A stretch of 21,453 bases of DNA from the NCBI GenBank assembly GCA_934539295.1, contig CAKTCN010000041.1:1-21453 (forward strand), written 5' to 3'. Source of the DNA: an uncultured Allosphingosinicella sp. (GTDB lineage Bacteria > Pseudomonadota > Alphaproteobacteria > Sphingomonadales > Sphingomonadaceae). Positions 14,353 through 21,453 of the stretch are shown here, piece after piece. The number at the start of each line of letters is the position of its first letter. The stretch's first letter is position 1. The translations under genes and the position numbers were made by a program. The notes under the pieces are model-generated. The model ran no database searches and was not told where the DNA came from. It saw only the letters and a program-made list of their open reading frames with translations.

Positions 14353-15192
14353 ATGCGCATCCATCATCTCAATTGCGGCACCTGCTGCCCGCCGGGCGGA
14401 CGCGTGTTCGACGGCACCACCGATGGCCCGCTGGGGCATCTCGTCTGTCACTGCCTGCTGATCGAAAGCGACCGGGGCCTCATCCTGGTCGACACGGGCT
14501 TCGGCACCCGCGACATCGATCATCCGCACGGGCGGCTGTCCGAATTCTTCCTGAACCTCAACAACATCCAGCTGCGCCGCGAGGAGACGGCGGTGGCGCA
14601 GGTTCGCGCGCTGGGCTTCGATCCGGCTGACGTGCGGCACATCGTCGTCACCCATCTCGACTTCGACCATGCCGGCGGCCTGGAGGATTTCCCCCACGCC
14701 ACGGTCCACGTCACTGCGCGCGAGAAGGAAGTGGCCGATGCAGGGCAGGGCGGTGCTTTCGTCGGTACCCGCCGCTACCGCCCGCAGCAGTGGAATGATG
14801 TCGAAAATTGGCGTCTCTACCCGTTCGGCGGCGGCGAGCGCTGGTTCGGCTTCGATGCCGTCCGCGACCTTCACGGCCTTTCGCCCGAAATCCTGCTCGT
14901 GCCCCTGATGGGCCATACGTGGGGCCATGCCGGCGTCGCCATCAAGGAAGACGATGGCGGGTGGCTGCTGTGCGCCGCAGACGCCTATTTCTACCGCGGC
15001 GAGATCGGGTCGGAGACTTATTCCTGTCCGCCGGGCCTGCGTGGCTATCAGAAGATGATGGAGGTCGACCGTGCCGCCCGGCTCGAAAACCAGAAGCGCC
15101 TGCGCCGCCTCTCGCTCGACCATGGCGACGAGGTCCGCATCTTCTGCTCTCACGACGCCGTCGAGTTCGAGATATTGGCAGGGCTGCGCTGA
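14353..15192 (+). CDS. Metallo-beta-lactamase-fold hydrolase (AHL-lactonase-like)
   Basis: 279 residues. The first beta-lactamase motif is THLDFDHAGGL (100-110): H101, D103, D105, H106, i.e. HxDxDH instead of the canonical HxHxDH. Further metal-site residues are in GHTWGHAGV (187-195), CAADAYFY (D210) and CSHDAVEF near the C-terminus. The arrangement, including the early ILVDTGFG (45-51), resembles the N-acyl-homoserine-lactone lactonase branch, but the altered second ligand and unknown pocket leave the substrate open. Seven or so cysteines, with four in the first 34 residues (NCGTCC, VCHC), are unusual. No signal peptide. It starts immediately after the 53-residue membrane peptide stop and lies between two DNA-repair genes of the opposite strand. 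Confidence 0.88.
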   Translation: MRIHHLNCGTCCPPGGRVFDGTTDGPLGHLVCHCLLIESDRGLILVDTGFGTRDIDHPHGRLSEFFLNLNNIQLRREETAVAQVRALGFDPADVRHIVVTHLDFDHAGGLEDFPHATVHVTAREKEVADAGQGGAFVGTRRYRPQQWNDVENWRLYPFGGGERWFGFDAVRDLHGLSPEILLVPLMGHTWGHAGVAIKEDDGGWLLCAADAYFYRGEIGSETYSCPPGLRGYQKMMEVDRAARLENQKRLRRLSLDHGDEVRIFCSHDAVEFEILAGLR

Positions 15193-15275
15193 ACCACAAA
15201 CGTCGCTTGGGCCATCGGCGGAGGTTGCAAATACGAGCGCCCTGACACGGCACATGCGTCCATCCCGCTAAACCA

Positions 15276-15358
15276 CGTCATCGCGAGCGGAGCGAAGCAA
15301 TCTAGGCCAGCCTCGAAGGCCGCTGGATTGCTTCGTCGCTACGCTCCTCGCAATGACG
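15276..15358. repeat. 83-bp imperfect palindrome (CGTCAT-CGAG...AAGCAAT type)
   Basis: The left arm begins CGTCATCGCGAGCGGAGC (15276) and the right arm ends GCTCCTCGCAATGACG (15358); they pair with a few mismatches and a short gap. The arm sequence, of the form GTCATTGCGAG...GAAGCAATCC, is a dispersed repeat I have seen in many bacteria. It occupies most of the gap 15193-15388 between the convergent MBL-fold and radical SAM genes and might serve as a bidirectional terminator. Confidence 0.8.
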
Positions 15359-15388
15359 AAGGGCACCTCGACTAGGCTGAAACGAAAC

Positions 15389-16636
15389 CTAAGCAGCGAA
15401 CAGTTCCAGTTGCTTGCCCTTCGGCTTCAGCCTGGCGCCAAGGTCCGCCCGGTCCGTCAGCAGTGTCGGGCGCCATCCCTCCGCCACGATGAACGGCCGG
15501 ATCTTCGCCACCGACACGGTCAGCCGCGCGACATCGTCCAACGTCAGCTTGCGCCAGCGCCGTGACACGAGGATGCGGTCCACCGCTTTTGCGCCCAGGC
15601 CGGGGATCCGAAGCATCGCTTCACGCGGGGCGCGGTTCACGTCTACCGGGAAGTGCTCGCGAAACTTCAGCGCCCAGGCAAGCTTGGGATCGATGTCGAG
15701 CGGCAGCATGCCCTTGTCGTCCGCCGCCTGCACCACCTCCGACGGCTTGAAGCCGTAGAAGCGCATCAGCCAGTCGGACTGGTACAGCCGATGCTCGCGC
15801 ATCAACGGCGGTCGCTGAAGCGGCAGCACAGCGCTTGCGTCCGGAATGGGCGAGAAGGCCGAATAATAGACACGGCGCAGGCGAAAGCGGTCGTACAGCC
15901 CGCTGGCGCGCGTCACGATGTCGCCGTCGCTCGCCGTGTCCGCACCGACGATCATCTGCGTCGACTGCCCGGCCGGCGCGAACTTGGGCGCCGACTTGAA
16001 GCGCCTGGTCGCGTCCTTGCCCTCCGTGATGGCGGAGCTCAGCCCCTGCATCGCCCCCTCGATCCGGGGCGCGCTCTTCTCCGGAGCCAGCTTGGTCAAG
16101 CCCGCGACGGTCGGCAGCTCGACATTAATCGACAGGCGATCGGCATAGAGGCCGGCCTTGTGCACCAGGTCCGGATCGGCATCAGGAATGGTCTTGAGGT
16201 GGATATAGCCGCGAAAGTCATGATCCTCGCGCAAGGACCGGGCCACCTCGACGATCTGCTCCATCGTATAGTTGGACGATCCGATGATCCCCGACGACAG
16301 GAACAGCCCCTCGATATAATTGCGCTTGTAGAAAGCGAGGGTGAGGTCGACCACCTCGCGTGCCGTGAACCGCGCGCGCCGCACGTTCGAACTCTTGCGG
16401 TTGATGCAATAATGGCAGTCAAAGATGCAGCTGTTGGTCAGCAGTATCTTCAGCAAGGAAATGCAGCGCCCGTCCGGCGCATAGGCATGGCAGATGCCCA
16501 TGCCCTCAGTCGATCCGATGCCCTTGTCCGATCCGGCGCTGCTACGCTTGGCCGTGCCCGATGAGGCGCAGCTCGCATCATATTTGGCTGCGTCCGCAAG
16601 GATCGCCAGCTTCGCCCGAGTATCTAGCTGTGCCAT
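15389..16636 (-). CDS. Putative DNA modification/repair radical SAM protein
   Basis: 415 residues. The radical SAM cluster motif is CIFDCHYC (70-77; C70, C74, C77, CX3CX2C), followed by GLFLSSGIIGSSN and the expected barrel. Additional cysteines C23, C49 and C58 precede it. The C-terminal part holds a helix-hairpin-helix: IPGLGAKAVDRI (344-355) after VDVNRAPREAMLR, typical of non-specific DNA binding. The family corresponds to TIGR03916, annotated as a putative DNA repair radical SAM protein that co-occurs with DUF4130/UdgX proteins; the reaction is unknown. The protein ends KGKQLELFAA, where QLELF (409-413) matches the sliding-clamp-binding consensus. Its ATG lies 95 bases from the divergent 5'-nucleotidase gene. 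In this genome it is separated from the UdgX fusion by opposite-strand genes. Confidence 0.93.
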   Translation of the reverse strand: MAQLDTRAKLAILADAAKYDASCASSGTAKRSSAGSDKGIGSTEGMGICHAYAPDGRCISLLKILLTNSCIFDCHYCINRKSSNVRRARFTAREVVDLTLAFYKRNYIEGLFLSSGIIGSSNYTMEQIVEVARSLREDHDFRGYIHLKTIPDADPDLVHKAGLYADRLSINVELPTVAGLTKLAPEKSAPRIEGAMQGLSSAITEGKDATRRFKSAPKFAPAGQSTQMIVGADTASDGDIVTRASGLYDRFRLRRVYYSAFSPIPDASAVLPLQRPPLMREHRLYQSDWLMRFYGFKPSEVVQAADDKGMLPLDIDPKLAWALKFREHFPVDVNRAPREAMLRIPGLGAKAVDRILVSRRWRKLTLDDVARLTVSVAKIRPFIVAEGWRPTLLTDRADLGARLKPKGKQLELFAA

Positions 16637-16731
16637 ATGTTCCGACTATGTTCCCGTGCGCAGATTGTCCAGCCCGTGCAACACGCCTGACCCAATTTCC
16701 TTTTACGCCTTCGTGATTTAGGGAGCGGCAC

Positions 16732-18468
16732 ATGCAGATGAAGATGTTGGCGGCACTGGCCGCGGTGGCTCTGTCGGGATGTGCGACGAACGCCTTGCAG
16801 GACCGGGCGTCCGCGCCCGTGGAGGTCAAGATCATCGCCTTGAACGACTTCCACGGCAATCTGGAGAAGCCCAACGTTTCGGCCGATGCGACCGATGCTT
16901 CGGGCGCAACGGTGAAGGTCCCGACCGGCGGCGCGGCCTGGCTCGCGGCTGCCGTGCAGCAGCTTCGCGGGCAGAACCCCAATCATGCCGTGATCTCCGC
17001 CGGCGACCTCATCAGCGCCAGCCCGCTCACCTCCTCGCTCTTCCTCGACGAACCGACCGTGACTGCGATGAACATGATCGGGCTCGACTTCAACGCGGCC
17101 GGGAATCACGAGTTCGACCGCGGCCGCGCCGAATTGCTGCGCATGCAGAATGGCGGGTGCGAAAAGCATACCAGCCGCCAGCCCTGCCGCGTCGAGCCGT
17201 TCCAGGGCGCCAGCTTCGGCTTCCTTGCCGGCAACACGGTGACCGAGGACGGCGGCACGCTCTTCCCCGCCTACGGAATCCGCAGCTTCGGCGAGGGCGC
17301 GGCGCAGGTGAAGGTCGGCTTCATCGGCCTGACGCTCAAGGGCACCAACAATCTCGTAATCCCCTCCAGCGTCGCGGGCCTTACCTTTGCGGACGAGGCA
17401 GCGACCGCCAACGCGCTGGTGCCCAGGCTCAAGGCCGAGGGTGCCGACGCGATCATCCTCGTCATCCACGAAGGCGGTTATACGAAGGGCGGCTACCAGG
17501 GCTGCGAGGACCTGTCCGGGCCGATCGTCGACATCATGAAGCGCCTTGATCCCGCGATCGACGTGATCGCGTCGGGCCACACCCACCGCGCCTATGTCTG
17601 CGACAATGCCGCGGTCGATCCGGCGCGCCCGTTCCTGCTCACCAGCGCGGGCACCAAGGGCGCGATCCTGACCGACATCACGCTCAGCATCGATCCGGTC
17701 GCCGGTCGCGTGGTGGCCAAGCGCGCCGAAAATATCCTCGTCCAGAATGACGGCTACGACAGCGCCGAGGGCGCCGTCCGTCCGACCGATGCCGCCCCCC
17801 GCCTGGCGCCCGACCCGCGCGTCGCCGCTTTGGTGAGCCGCTATGCCGCCGCGGCGAAGGCCGAGGCCAATCGCATCGTCGCCCCGTTCCCTCAGCGACT
17901 GTCGCAGGACAAGAACCGCGCCGGCGAAAATGCGCTCGGCTCGCTCATCGCCGATGCGCAGCTCGCCGCGGCGCGTGCGCCCGCACAGGGGGGTGCCGAA
18001 CTCGCCTTCATGAACTCGGGCGGCGTCCGTGCCGCGCTCGATCCGGGGGAGGACGGGCAACTGACCTTCGGCGATCTTTATGCCGTGCAGCCGTTCGGCA
18101 ACATCGTCACGGTGCTGACCTATAATGGCGCGCAGATCCGCCGCATGCTGGAGCAGCAATATGCACCCGGCAACACCGGCGACCGCCTGCTGCCGTCGCA
18201 CAATGTCCGCTACAGCTACGATGCGCGGAAGCCGCAGGGGCAGCAGGTGAGCGACATCCTCATCGACGGCCGCCCGGTCGAGGATGGCCGCAGCTACCGC
18301 CTCGCCGTGCCCAATTTCCTCGCTTCGGGCGGCGGGGGCATCACCGTCTTCACCGAAGGCCGCGATCCCTTCTACGGGGTCGAGGATATCGAGGCGCTGG
18401 AGGCGTATCTGCGCACCAACCCGGCCGTTCCTGTCGCAAACCGCATCACCCAGCTCGATCCCGAATGA
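16732..18468 (+). CDS. 5'-nucleotidase / 2',3'-cyclic phosphodiesterase lipoprotein (UshA-like)
   Basis: 578 residues. A lipoprotein signal with lipobox ALSGC (C17) and Ala at +2 points to an outer-membrane-anchored periplasmic enzyme. The calcineurin-like metallophosphatase domain has ALNDFHGNLE, SAGDLISASPL, AAGNHEFDRG, VIHEGG and SGHTHRAY. The C-terminal 5'-nucleotidase domain (PF02872) shows MNSGGVRAALDPG, FGDLYAVQPFGN and FLASGGGGITVF. These enzymes dephosphorylate extracellular nucleotides so that nucleosides can be taken up. GGGAG (16721-16725) precedes the ATG at 16732; an ATG at 16738 is alternative. Its stop abuts the stop of the convergent POT transporter gene. No phosphate-starvation box was seen in the short upstream gap. 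Confidence 0.93.
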   Translation: MQMKMLAALAAVALSGCATNALQDRASAPVEVKIIALNDFHGNLEKPNVSADATDASGATVKVPTGGAAWLAAAVQQLRGQNPNHAVISAGDLISASPLTSSLFLDEPTVTAMNMIGLDFNAAGNHEFDRGRAELLRMQNGGCEKHTSRQPCRVEPFQGASFGFLAGNTVTEDGGTLFPAYGIRSFGEGAAQVKVGFIGLTLKGTNNLVIPSSVAGLTFADEAATANALVPRLKAEGADAIILVIHEGGYTKGGYQGCEDLSGPIVDIMKRLDPAIDVIASGHTHRAYVCDNAAVDPARPFLLTSAGTKGAILTDITLSIDPVAGRVVAKRAENILVQNDGYDSAEGAVRPTDAAPRLAPDPRVAALVSRYAAAAKAEANRIVAPFPQRLSQDKNRAGENALGSLIADAQLAAARAPAQGGAELAFMNSGGVRAALDPGEDGQLTFGDLYAVQPFGNIVTVLTYNGAQIRRMLEQQYAPGNTGDRLLPSHNVRYSYDARKPQGQQVSDILIDGRPVEDGRSYRLAVPNFLASGGGGITVFTEGRDPFYGVEDIEALEAYLRTNPAVPVANRITQLDPE

Positions 18469-19857
18469 TCAGGCGGGCATCGGCATTGGCTGGGCGTTCA
18501 GCAATCGCTTGGACAGGAACAGCTTGGATAGCAGGAACACCGCGCCCGACGCGGCCGCGAAGCCTGCGTGCATCAGCCAGAAGCTGGTGACGGGCATCGT
18601 CTCCAGATAGCCGCCGACCTTGCCGACGATCGCATTGCCCGCGAAGAAGGCGAGGTAGTAGAGTCCGATCACGGTGGCGTTCACCGCCTTGGGCGCCACT
18701 TTCGCGAACAGCGCCAGGCTCACCGGCAGCATGTGCGCGAAACCGATGCTGTTCACCACGTGGAACGCAACCGGCCAGAACAGGCCGATCTTGCCGTCGC
18801 CCTGGCCTGCCGCCGCCATGAACAGGCACAGCATGCCGCCGACGGAGAAAGCCGATCCGATGATCATCTTGGTGATCTCGTCGGGCTCGCGATAATGCTT
18901 GCCGTACCAGCGGTAGAACAGCGCCACGATCGCCAGGAAGCTGACGCTGACGATCGCGTCCAGCGTCACCAGCCACGTTGTCGGCAGCTTGCGCCCGAAG
19001 AAGTTTAGGTCGAACTGCTGGTCGCCCCACACCAGATAGGCGTTGAAGATCTGGTTGTTGGGCACGATCGCCACCGCCAGCACCGGGATCAGCAGCAGCA
19101 GCGCGATCAGCGCGCCCCAGTCGCGCCGTTCGAGCCGGGCCTTCGGCTCGGCCGCACTCGCCGTGCGCGCCTCTTCCGCCGGCAGATACTTCTGTCCCGC
19201 CAGGTAGATTCCAAGGCCGATCAGCATGCCGACACCCGCCGCGCCGAAGCCCCAATGCCAGCCCACTTCCTCGCCCAGCGTGCCGACGATCAGCGGCGCC
19301 GCAATCACGCCGGCATTGATGCCCAGGTAGAATATCTGGAACGCGTCCGCGCGGCGCAGGTCCTCCGCCTTGTAGAGTGACCCCACCTGGCTCGCGATAT
19401 TGCCCTTGAACATGCCGCAACCGACGACGAGGAACAGCAGCGCGAACAGGAAACTGACCTCGAACGCCATCAGGAAATGGCCCGCTGCCATCACGATCGC
19501 GCCCCACAGCACGGTGCGCCGCTTGCCCAGCACCCGATCGGCGAGGAAGCCGCCCAGGATCGGCGTCAGGTAGACGAGCGCCGCATAGGTGCCGAAGATG
19601 GCCGACGCGAGCGCCTGTCCCTCGATGTCTCCATAGAGCCGGCTGAAGCTTTCGAAGAAGGCGACATTCTCGACATGGCCGGGCAGCAGCAGCTCGTTGA
19701 CCATGTACAGGACGAGCAGCGCCTGCATGCCATAATAGGAAAAACGCTCCCACGCCTCGGTGAAGGCTAGGTAGGCGAGACCCTTGGGATGCCCCAGGAA
19801 TGCGCGGTCGCTATGATCGGCGATGGTGAGTTCAGGCGTGGCGTCGACGGTGGTCAT
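18469..19857 (-). CDS. POT/PTR-family proton-dependent oligopeptide transporter
   Basis: 462 residues, strongly hydrophobic, with about 12-14 predicted membrane helices. The POT signature ExxERFxYYG is FTEAWERFSYYGM (32-44). Further conserved segments are YLTPILGGFLADRVLGKRR and FQIFYLGINAGVIAAP. The family imports di- and tripeptides with protons across the inner membrane. The long loop after the sixth helix (EARTASAAEPKARLERRD) is typical. The ATG at 19857 gives an N-terminus of about 25 hydrophilic residues. It is monocistronic as far as can be seen; the next gene upstream (19988-20464) is on the same strand with a 130-base gap carrying a dispersed repeat. Confidence 0.95.
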   Translation of the reverse strand: MTTVDATPELTIADHSDRAFLGHPKGLAYLAFTEAWERFSYYGMQALLVLYMVNELLLPGHVENVAFFESFSRLYGDIEGQALASAIFGTYAALVYLTPILGGFLADRVLGKRRTVLWGAIVMAAGHFLMAFEVSFLFALLFLVVGCGMFKGNIASQVGSLYKAEDLRRADAFQIFYLGINAGVIAAPLIVGTLGEEVGWHWGFGAAGVGMLIGLGIYLAGQKYLPAEEARTASAAEPKARLERRDWGALIALLLLIPVLAVAIVPNNQIFNAYLVWGDQQFDLNFFGRKLPTTWLVTLDAIVSVSFLAIVALFYRWYGKHYREPDEITKMIIGSAFSVGGMLCLFMAAAGQGDGKIGLFWPVAFHVVNSIGFAHMLPVSLALFAKVAPKAVNATVIGLYYLAFFAGNAIVGKVGGYLETMPVTSFWLMHAGFAAASGAVFLLSKLFLSKRLLNAQPMPMPA

Positions 19858-19927
19858 GCGGGGAGCTTAGCCGCGCCGACGGCTTTGCAAAGCCTCTTCA
19901 TGCCGCTTGCCTCGTTCTCCAACTCTC

Positions 19928-19954
19928 CGTTCTCTTCGAGCGAAGTCGAGAAGC
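19928..19954. repeat. Short palindromic dispersed repeat (TTCGAGCGAAGTCGAGA type)
   Basis: The core CTTCG-AG-CGAAG is a self-complementary hairpin flanked by TCTC and TCGAGA, which extend the pairing with a bulge. It lies in the gap 19858-19987 downstream of the small exported protein gene. This motif is a dispersed repeat I recall from sphingomonad genomes; no gene lies in the gap. Confidence 0.55.
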
Positions 19955-19987
19955 CTTTACCAGCGCAGGGGTGCGTATCGCGCCTAC

Positions 19988-20464
19988 TCAGTCGTTCCGC
20001 TCGTCGATCTCGCGCTGCACGGCTTCCGCTTCCGCGTCGATCCGCGCCAGCCGCTCCTGCCGCGCCTGTTCGATCAGGCGCGCCCAGTTCACGTTATCGC
20101 TGTTCGCCCGCTCGGCCCGCGCCTGGTTGATGAGCTGCTCGAGACAGCCCGTCGCGCCGCCCGATCCGGCGGCCGAGCAGCTGCCGATGCCGGTCCGCCC
20201 CATATAGGTCAGTTCCTCGGCGCGCTGCGTCCAGGACTGGTTGACCCGGGCATTGGGATTGTCGCGCAGGTTCTCGGGGATGCGGTATTTGTCCGCTTGC
20301 GGCCGCTTCACGCAGATCACGATCTCGGCGTCGGTGCTCTGCGGGCAGGGATCGTCGCCATAGATGATGAGCTGGTTCACCCGCACATCCTCCGGACCCA
20401 CCTGCGCGATCGCAGGCGCGGACAGGCCGGCAGCCACAAGGGCAATGGGGGCAAGCAACTTCAT
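19988..20464 (-). CDS. Exported hypothetical protein (158 aa)
   Basis: MKLLAPIALVAAGLSAPAIA is a classical Sec signal peptide with cleavage after residue 20 (AIA-Q). The mature part has RVNQLIIYGDDPCP, EIVICVKRP and KYRIPENLRDNPN, then a Gly/Cys-containing stretch (GIGSCSAAGSGGATGC) and a charged helical C-terminus (QARQERLARIDAEAEAVQRE). I recognise it only as a conserved hypothetical of sphingomonads. Four cysteines in the mature chain suggest disulfides in the periplasm. The ATG at 20464 is two bases after the coq7 stop, so it is the last gene of the dsbB-coq7 operon; GAGGAT precedes it. Confidence 0.85.
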   Translation of the reverse strand: MKLLAPIALVAAGLSAPAIAQVGPEDVRVNQLIIYGDDPCPQSTDAEIVICVKRPQADKYRIPENLRDNPNARVNQSWTQRAEELTYMGRTGIGSCSAAGSGGATGCLEQLINQARAERANSDNVNWARLIEQARQERLARIDAEAEAVQREIDERND

Positions 20465-20466
20465 GA

Positions 20467-21012
20467 CTAGATCCTCTTCGAAAGCGCGATGGCCGCACGG
20501 CACCCCGCGCGAATAAAGGCCGACAATATGGGGTAACCGATCGCATTCTCGGCACCGGCGGCCAGCGCCTCGTCGCGATGCTCCAGTTCCTCGGCCTGGA
20601 ACTCCTCGATCGTTGCCGAAAGATCGGGCTCGTCGCTGCCGAGCTGCTGGAGCTGTTCGGCATAATGTTTGTCGATCTCGGTCTCGACCGCGGCGGTGCA
20701 GGCCATGGCCGCCTCCGGCCCCAGCAAGGCCGTTCCGGCGCCCAGTGCGAAGCCGGCAATGTCCCAGAAAGGCTGCAGCAGCGTCGGGCGCACCCCGCGC
20801 TCGGCCAGCATCGCGTCGAAATGCGCCAGGTGCCGGTCCTCCTGCGCCGCCATGCGCGCGATGGAACGTGCCATTGGGTGCCGCCCGCCCAATATGGCGA
20901 GTTGCCCGGCATAGATGCGCGTGGCCCCATATTCGCCCGCCTGATCGACGCGCAGCATGGATGGGACGTCCGCACGGGGACCGCCCGGCCGCCAGGAGGA
21001 TGAGGGCATCAT
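20467..21012 (-). CDS. coq7: Coq7-type demethoxyubiquinone hydroxylase
   Basis: 181 residues. Coq7 hydroxylates 2-octaprenyl-3-methyl-6-methoxy-1,4-benzoquinol in ubiquinone synthesis using a di-iron centre. Both EExxH-like metal motifs are visible: E27 in VDQAGEYGATRIYAGQ, E58 and H61 in AQEDRHLAHF, E110 in AAVETEIDKHY, and E142 with H145 in EEFQAEELEHRDEA. The hydrophobic segment FWDIAGFALGAGTALLG (82-98) matches the membrane-associated region of the family. The start is placed at 21012, with an ATGA overlap to the dsbB frame stop at 21009-21011 and a GGAGG just upstream; an ATG at 21009 has equally good spacing, and an upstream ATG at 21042 lacks a ribosome site. Confidence 0.93.
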   Translation of the reverse strand: MMPSSSWRPGGPRADVPSMLRVDQAGEYGATRIYAGQLAILGGRHPMARSIARMAAQEDRHLAHFDAMLAERGVRPTLLQPFWDIAGFALGAGTALLGPEAAMACTAAVETEIDKHYAEQLQQLGSDEPDLSATIEEFQAEELEHRDEALAAGAENAIGYPILSAFIRAGCRAAIALSKRI

Positions 21013-21453
21013 GCCCTCCGGGGTCGCTTGATGCTCAGCCATAATATCAGGAGTCCGAACCCTAGGGAGAGGATGGCGTTCCATCCCGCCATGGAGATGC
21101 CGAGGAAGGAGAATTGCACCTCGTCGCAGCGGATGACGGGCCGCGCCATGATGTCGGCGATGATGTCCGCCGCGGACCCGCCGACGGGGGCGGAGGTGCA
21201 TTGCGTCAGCCCTTCGAAAATACCTGCCTCGACACCCGCATGATAGGCGCCGATGCCGCCGCTGACCATGATGGCGAGCGCCGCCAGCCACACGAAGCTG
21301 CGCCCCCGGTCCGCCGACCGCGCCAGCGCAACCGCAACGAGCGCGAAGGCGACGGCGGCGAAGTGCGGCCAGCGCTGCCAATGGCACATCTCGCACGGGT
21401 ACAGCCCGCCCCAATATTGCGAGCCCTAGGCCCCGGCGAGCAAGGCGGCCGGA
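21009..21453 (-). pseudogene. dsbB: DsbB-like disulfide oxidoreductase with in-frame amber codon (partial)
   Basis: The frame reading into the window from the right gives a DsbB-like sequence: PAALLAGA, then TAG (21428-21426), then GSQYWGGLYPCEMCHWQRWP. The CEMC pair is the quinone-side active site; a second pair is at QCTSAP and VIRCDE further on. Several membrane helices follow (FAAVAFALVAVALA, FVWLAALAIMVSGGIGA, ILSLGFGLLILWL). DsbB re-oxidises DsbA using ubiquinone. The amber codon sits 10 codons before the first catalytic Cys; a Met inside CEMC (21389) could start translation but would lose that Cys. One base change (TTG or CAG to TAG) explains it. The gene end overlaps coq7. A sequencing error cannot be excluded, and the start is outside the window. 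Confidence 0.75.

Noticed and set aside
21015..21414. 315-residue version of Coq7 starting at 21414
   Set aside because: The extra N-terminal part is an out-of-frame reading of dsbB; Coq7 similarity begins after 21012.

Overview
This high-GC window (roughly two-thirds G+C by eye) reads as an ordinary chromosomal stretch of an alphaproteobacterium, most likely a member of the Sphingomonadales. The basis is the gene content (SWFGD/DUF2171 protein, SWIB-domain protein, POT peptide transporter, short DsbB next to Coq7), candidate EcfG-type stress promoters, and dispersed palindromic repeats of a style I associate with sphingomonads. No phage, insertion sequence, integrase or CRISPR array is visible. 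Genus assignment is inference.

Layout. Positions 1-1524 (minus) hold a LytTR-type two-component pair: a LytS/YehU-like membrane histidine kinase and a response regulator cut by the window edge. Positions 1662-3346 (plus) hold a transglutaminase-like protease, a 47-residue acidic peptide and an unrecognised 182-residue protein. Positions 3389-5706 (minus) hold an NPPY methyltransferase and a MurC/Mpl-like Mur ligase, divergent from an LD-carboxypeptidase (5765-6589); together these suggest murein-peptide recycling. A small SWIB protein with a strong terminator follows. Positions 7074-8581 (minus) hold an extensin-C/LAS-peptidase-like membrane protein and a Nudix hydrolase, divergent from a LacI-family regulator across an intergenic region with a nested palindromic operator. 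Then come tRNA-Ala(CGC), a low-complexity SWFGD/DUF2171 protein behind a textbook EcfG promoter, and a zinc-free MDR reductase.

The most interesting part is 12660-16636. A fusion of DUF4130 with a UdgX-type uracil-DNA glycosylase (catalytic KRRIH motif) and its usual partner, a DNA-repair-type radical SAM protein, lie on the same strand. A two-gene cassette on the opposite strand (53-residue membrane peptide plus metallo-beta-lactamase-fold hydrolase) sits between them. The radical SAM protein carries a helix-hairpin-helix and ends in a peptide resembling a sliding-clamp-binding motif.

The right end holds a 5'-nucleotidase lipoprotein, whose stop abuts that of a convergent POT peptide transporter, then an operon of dsbB-coq7-exported small protein. 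The dsbB reading frame carries an in-frame amber codon just before its first catalytic CxxC.
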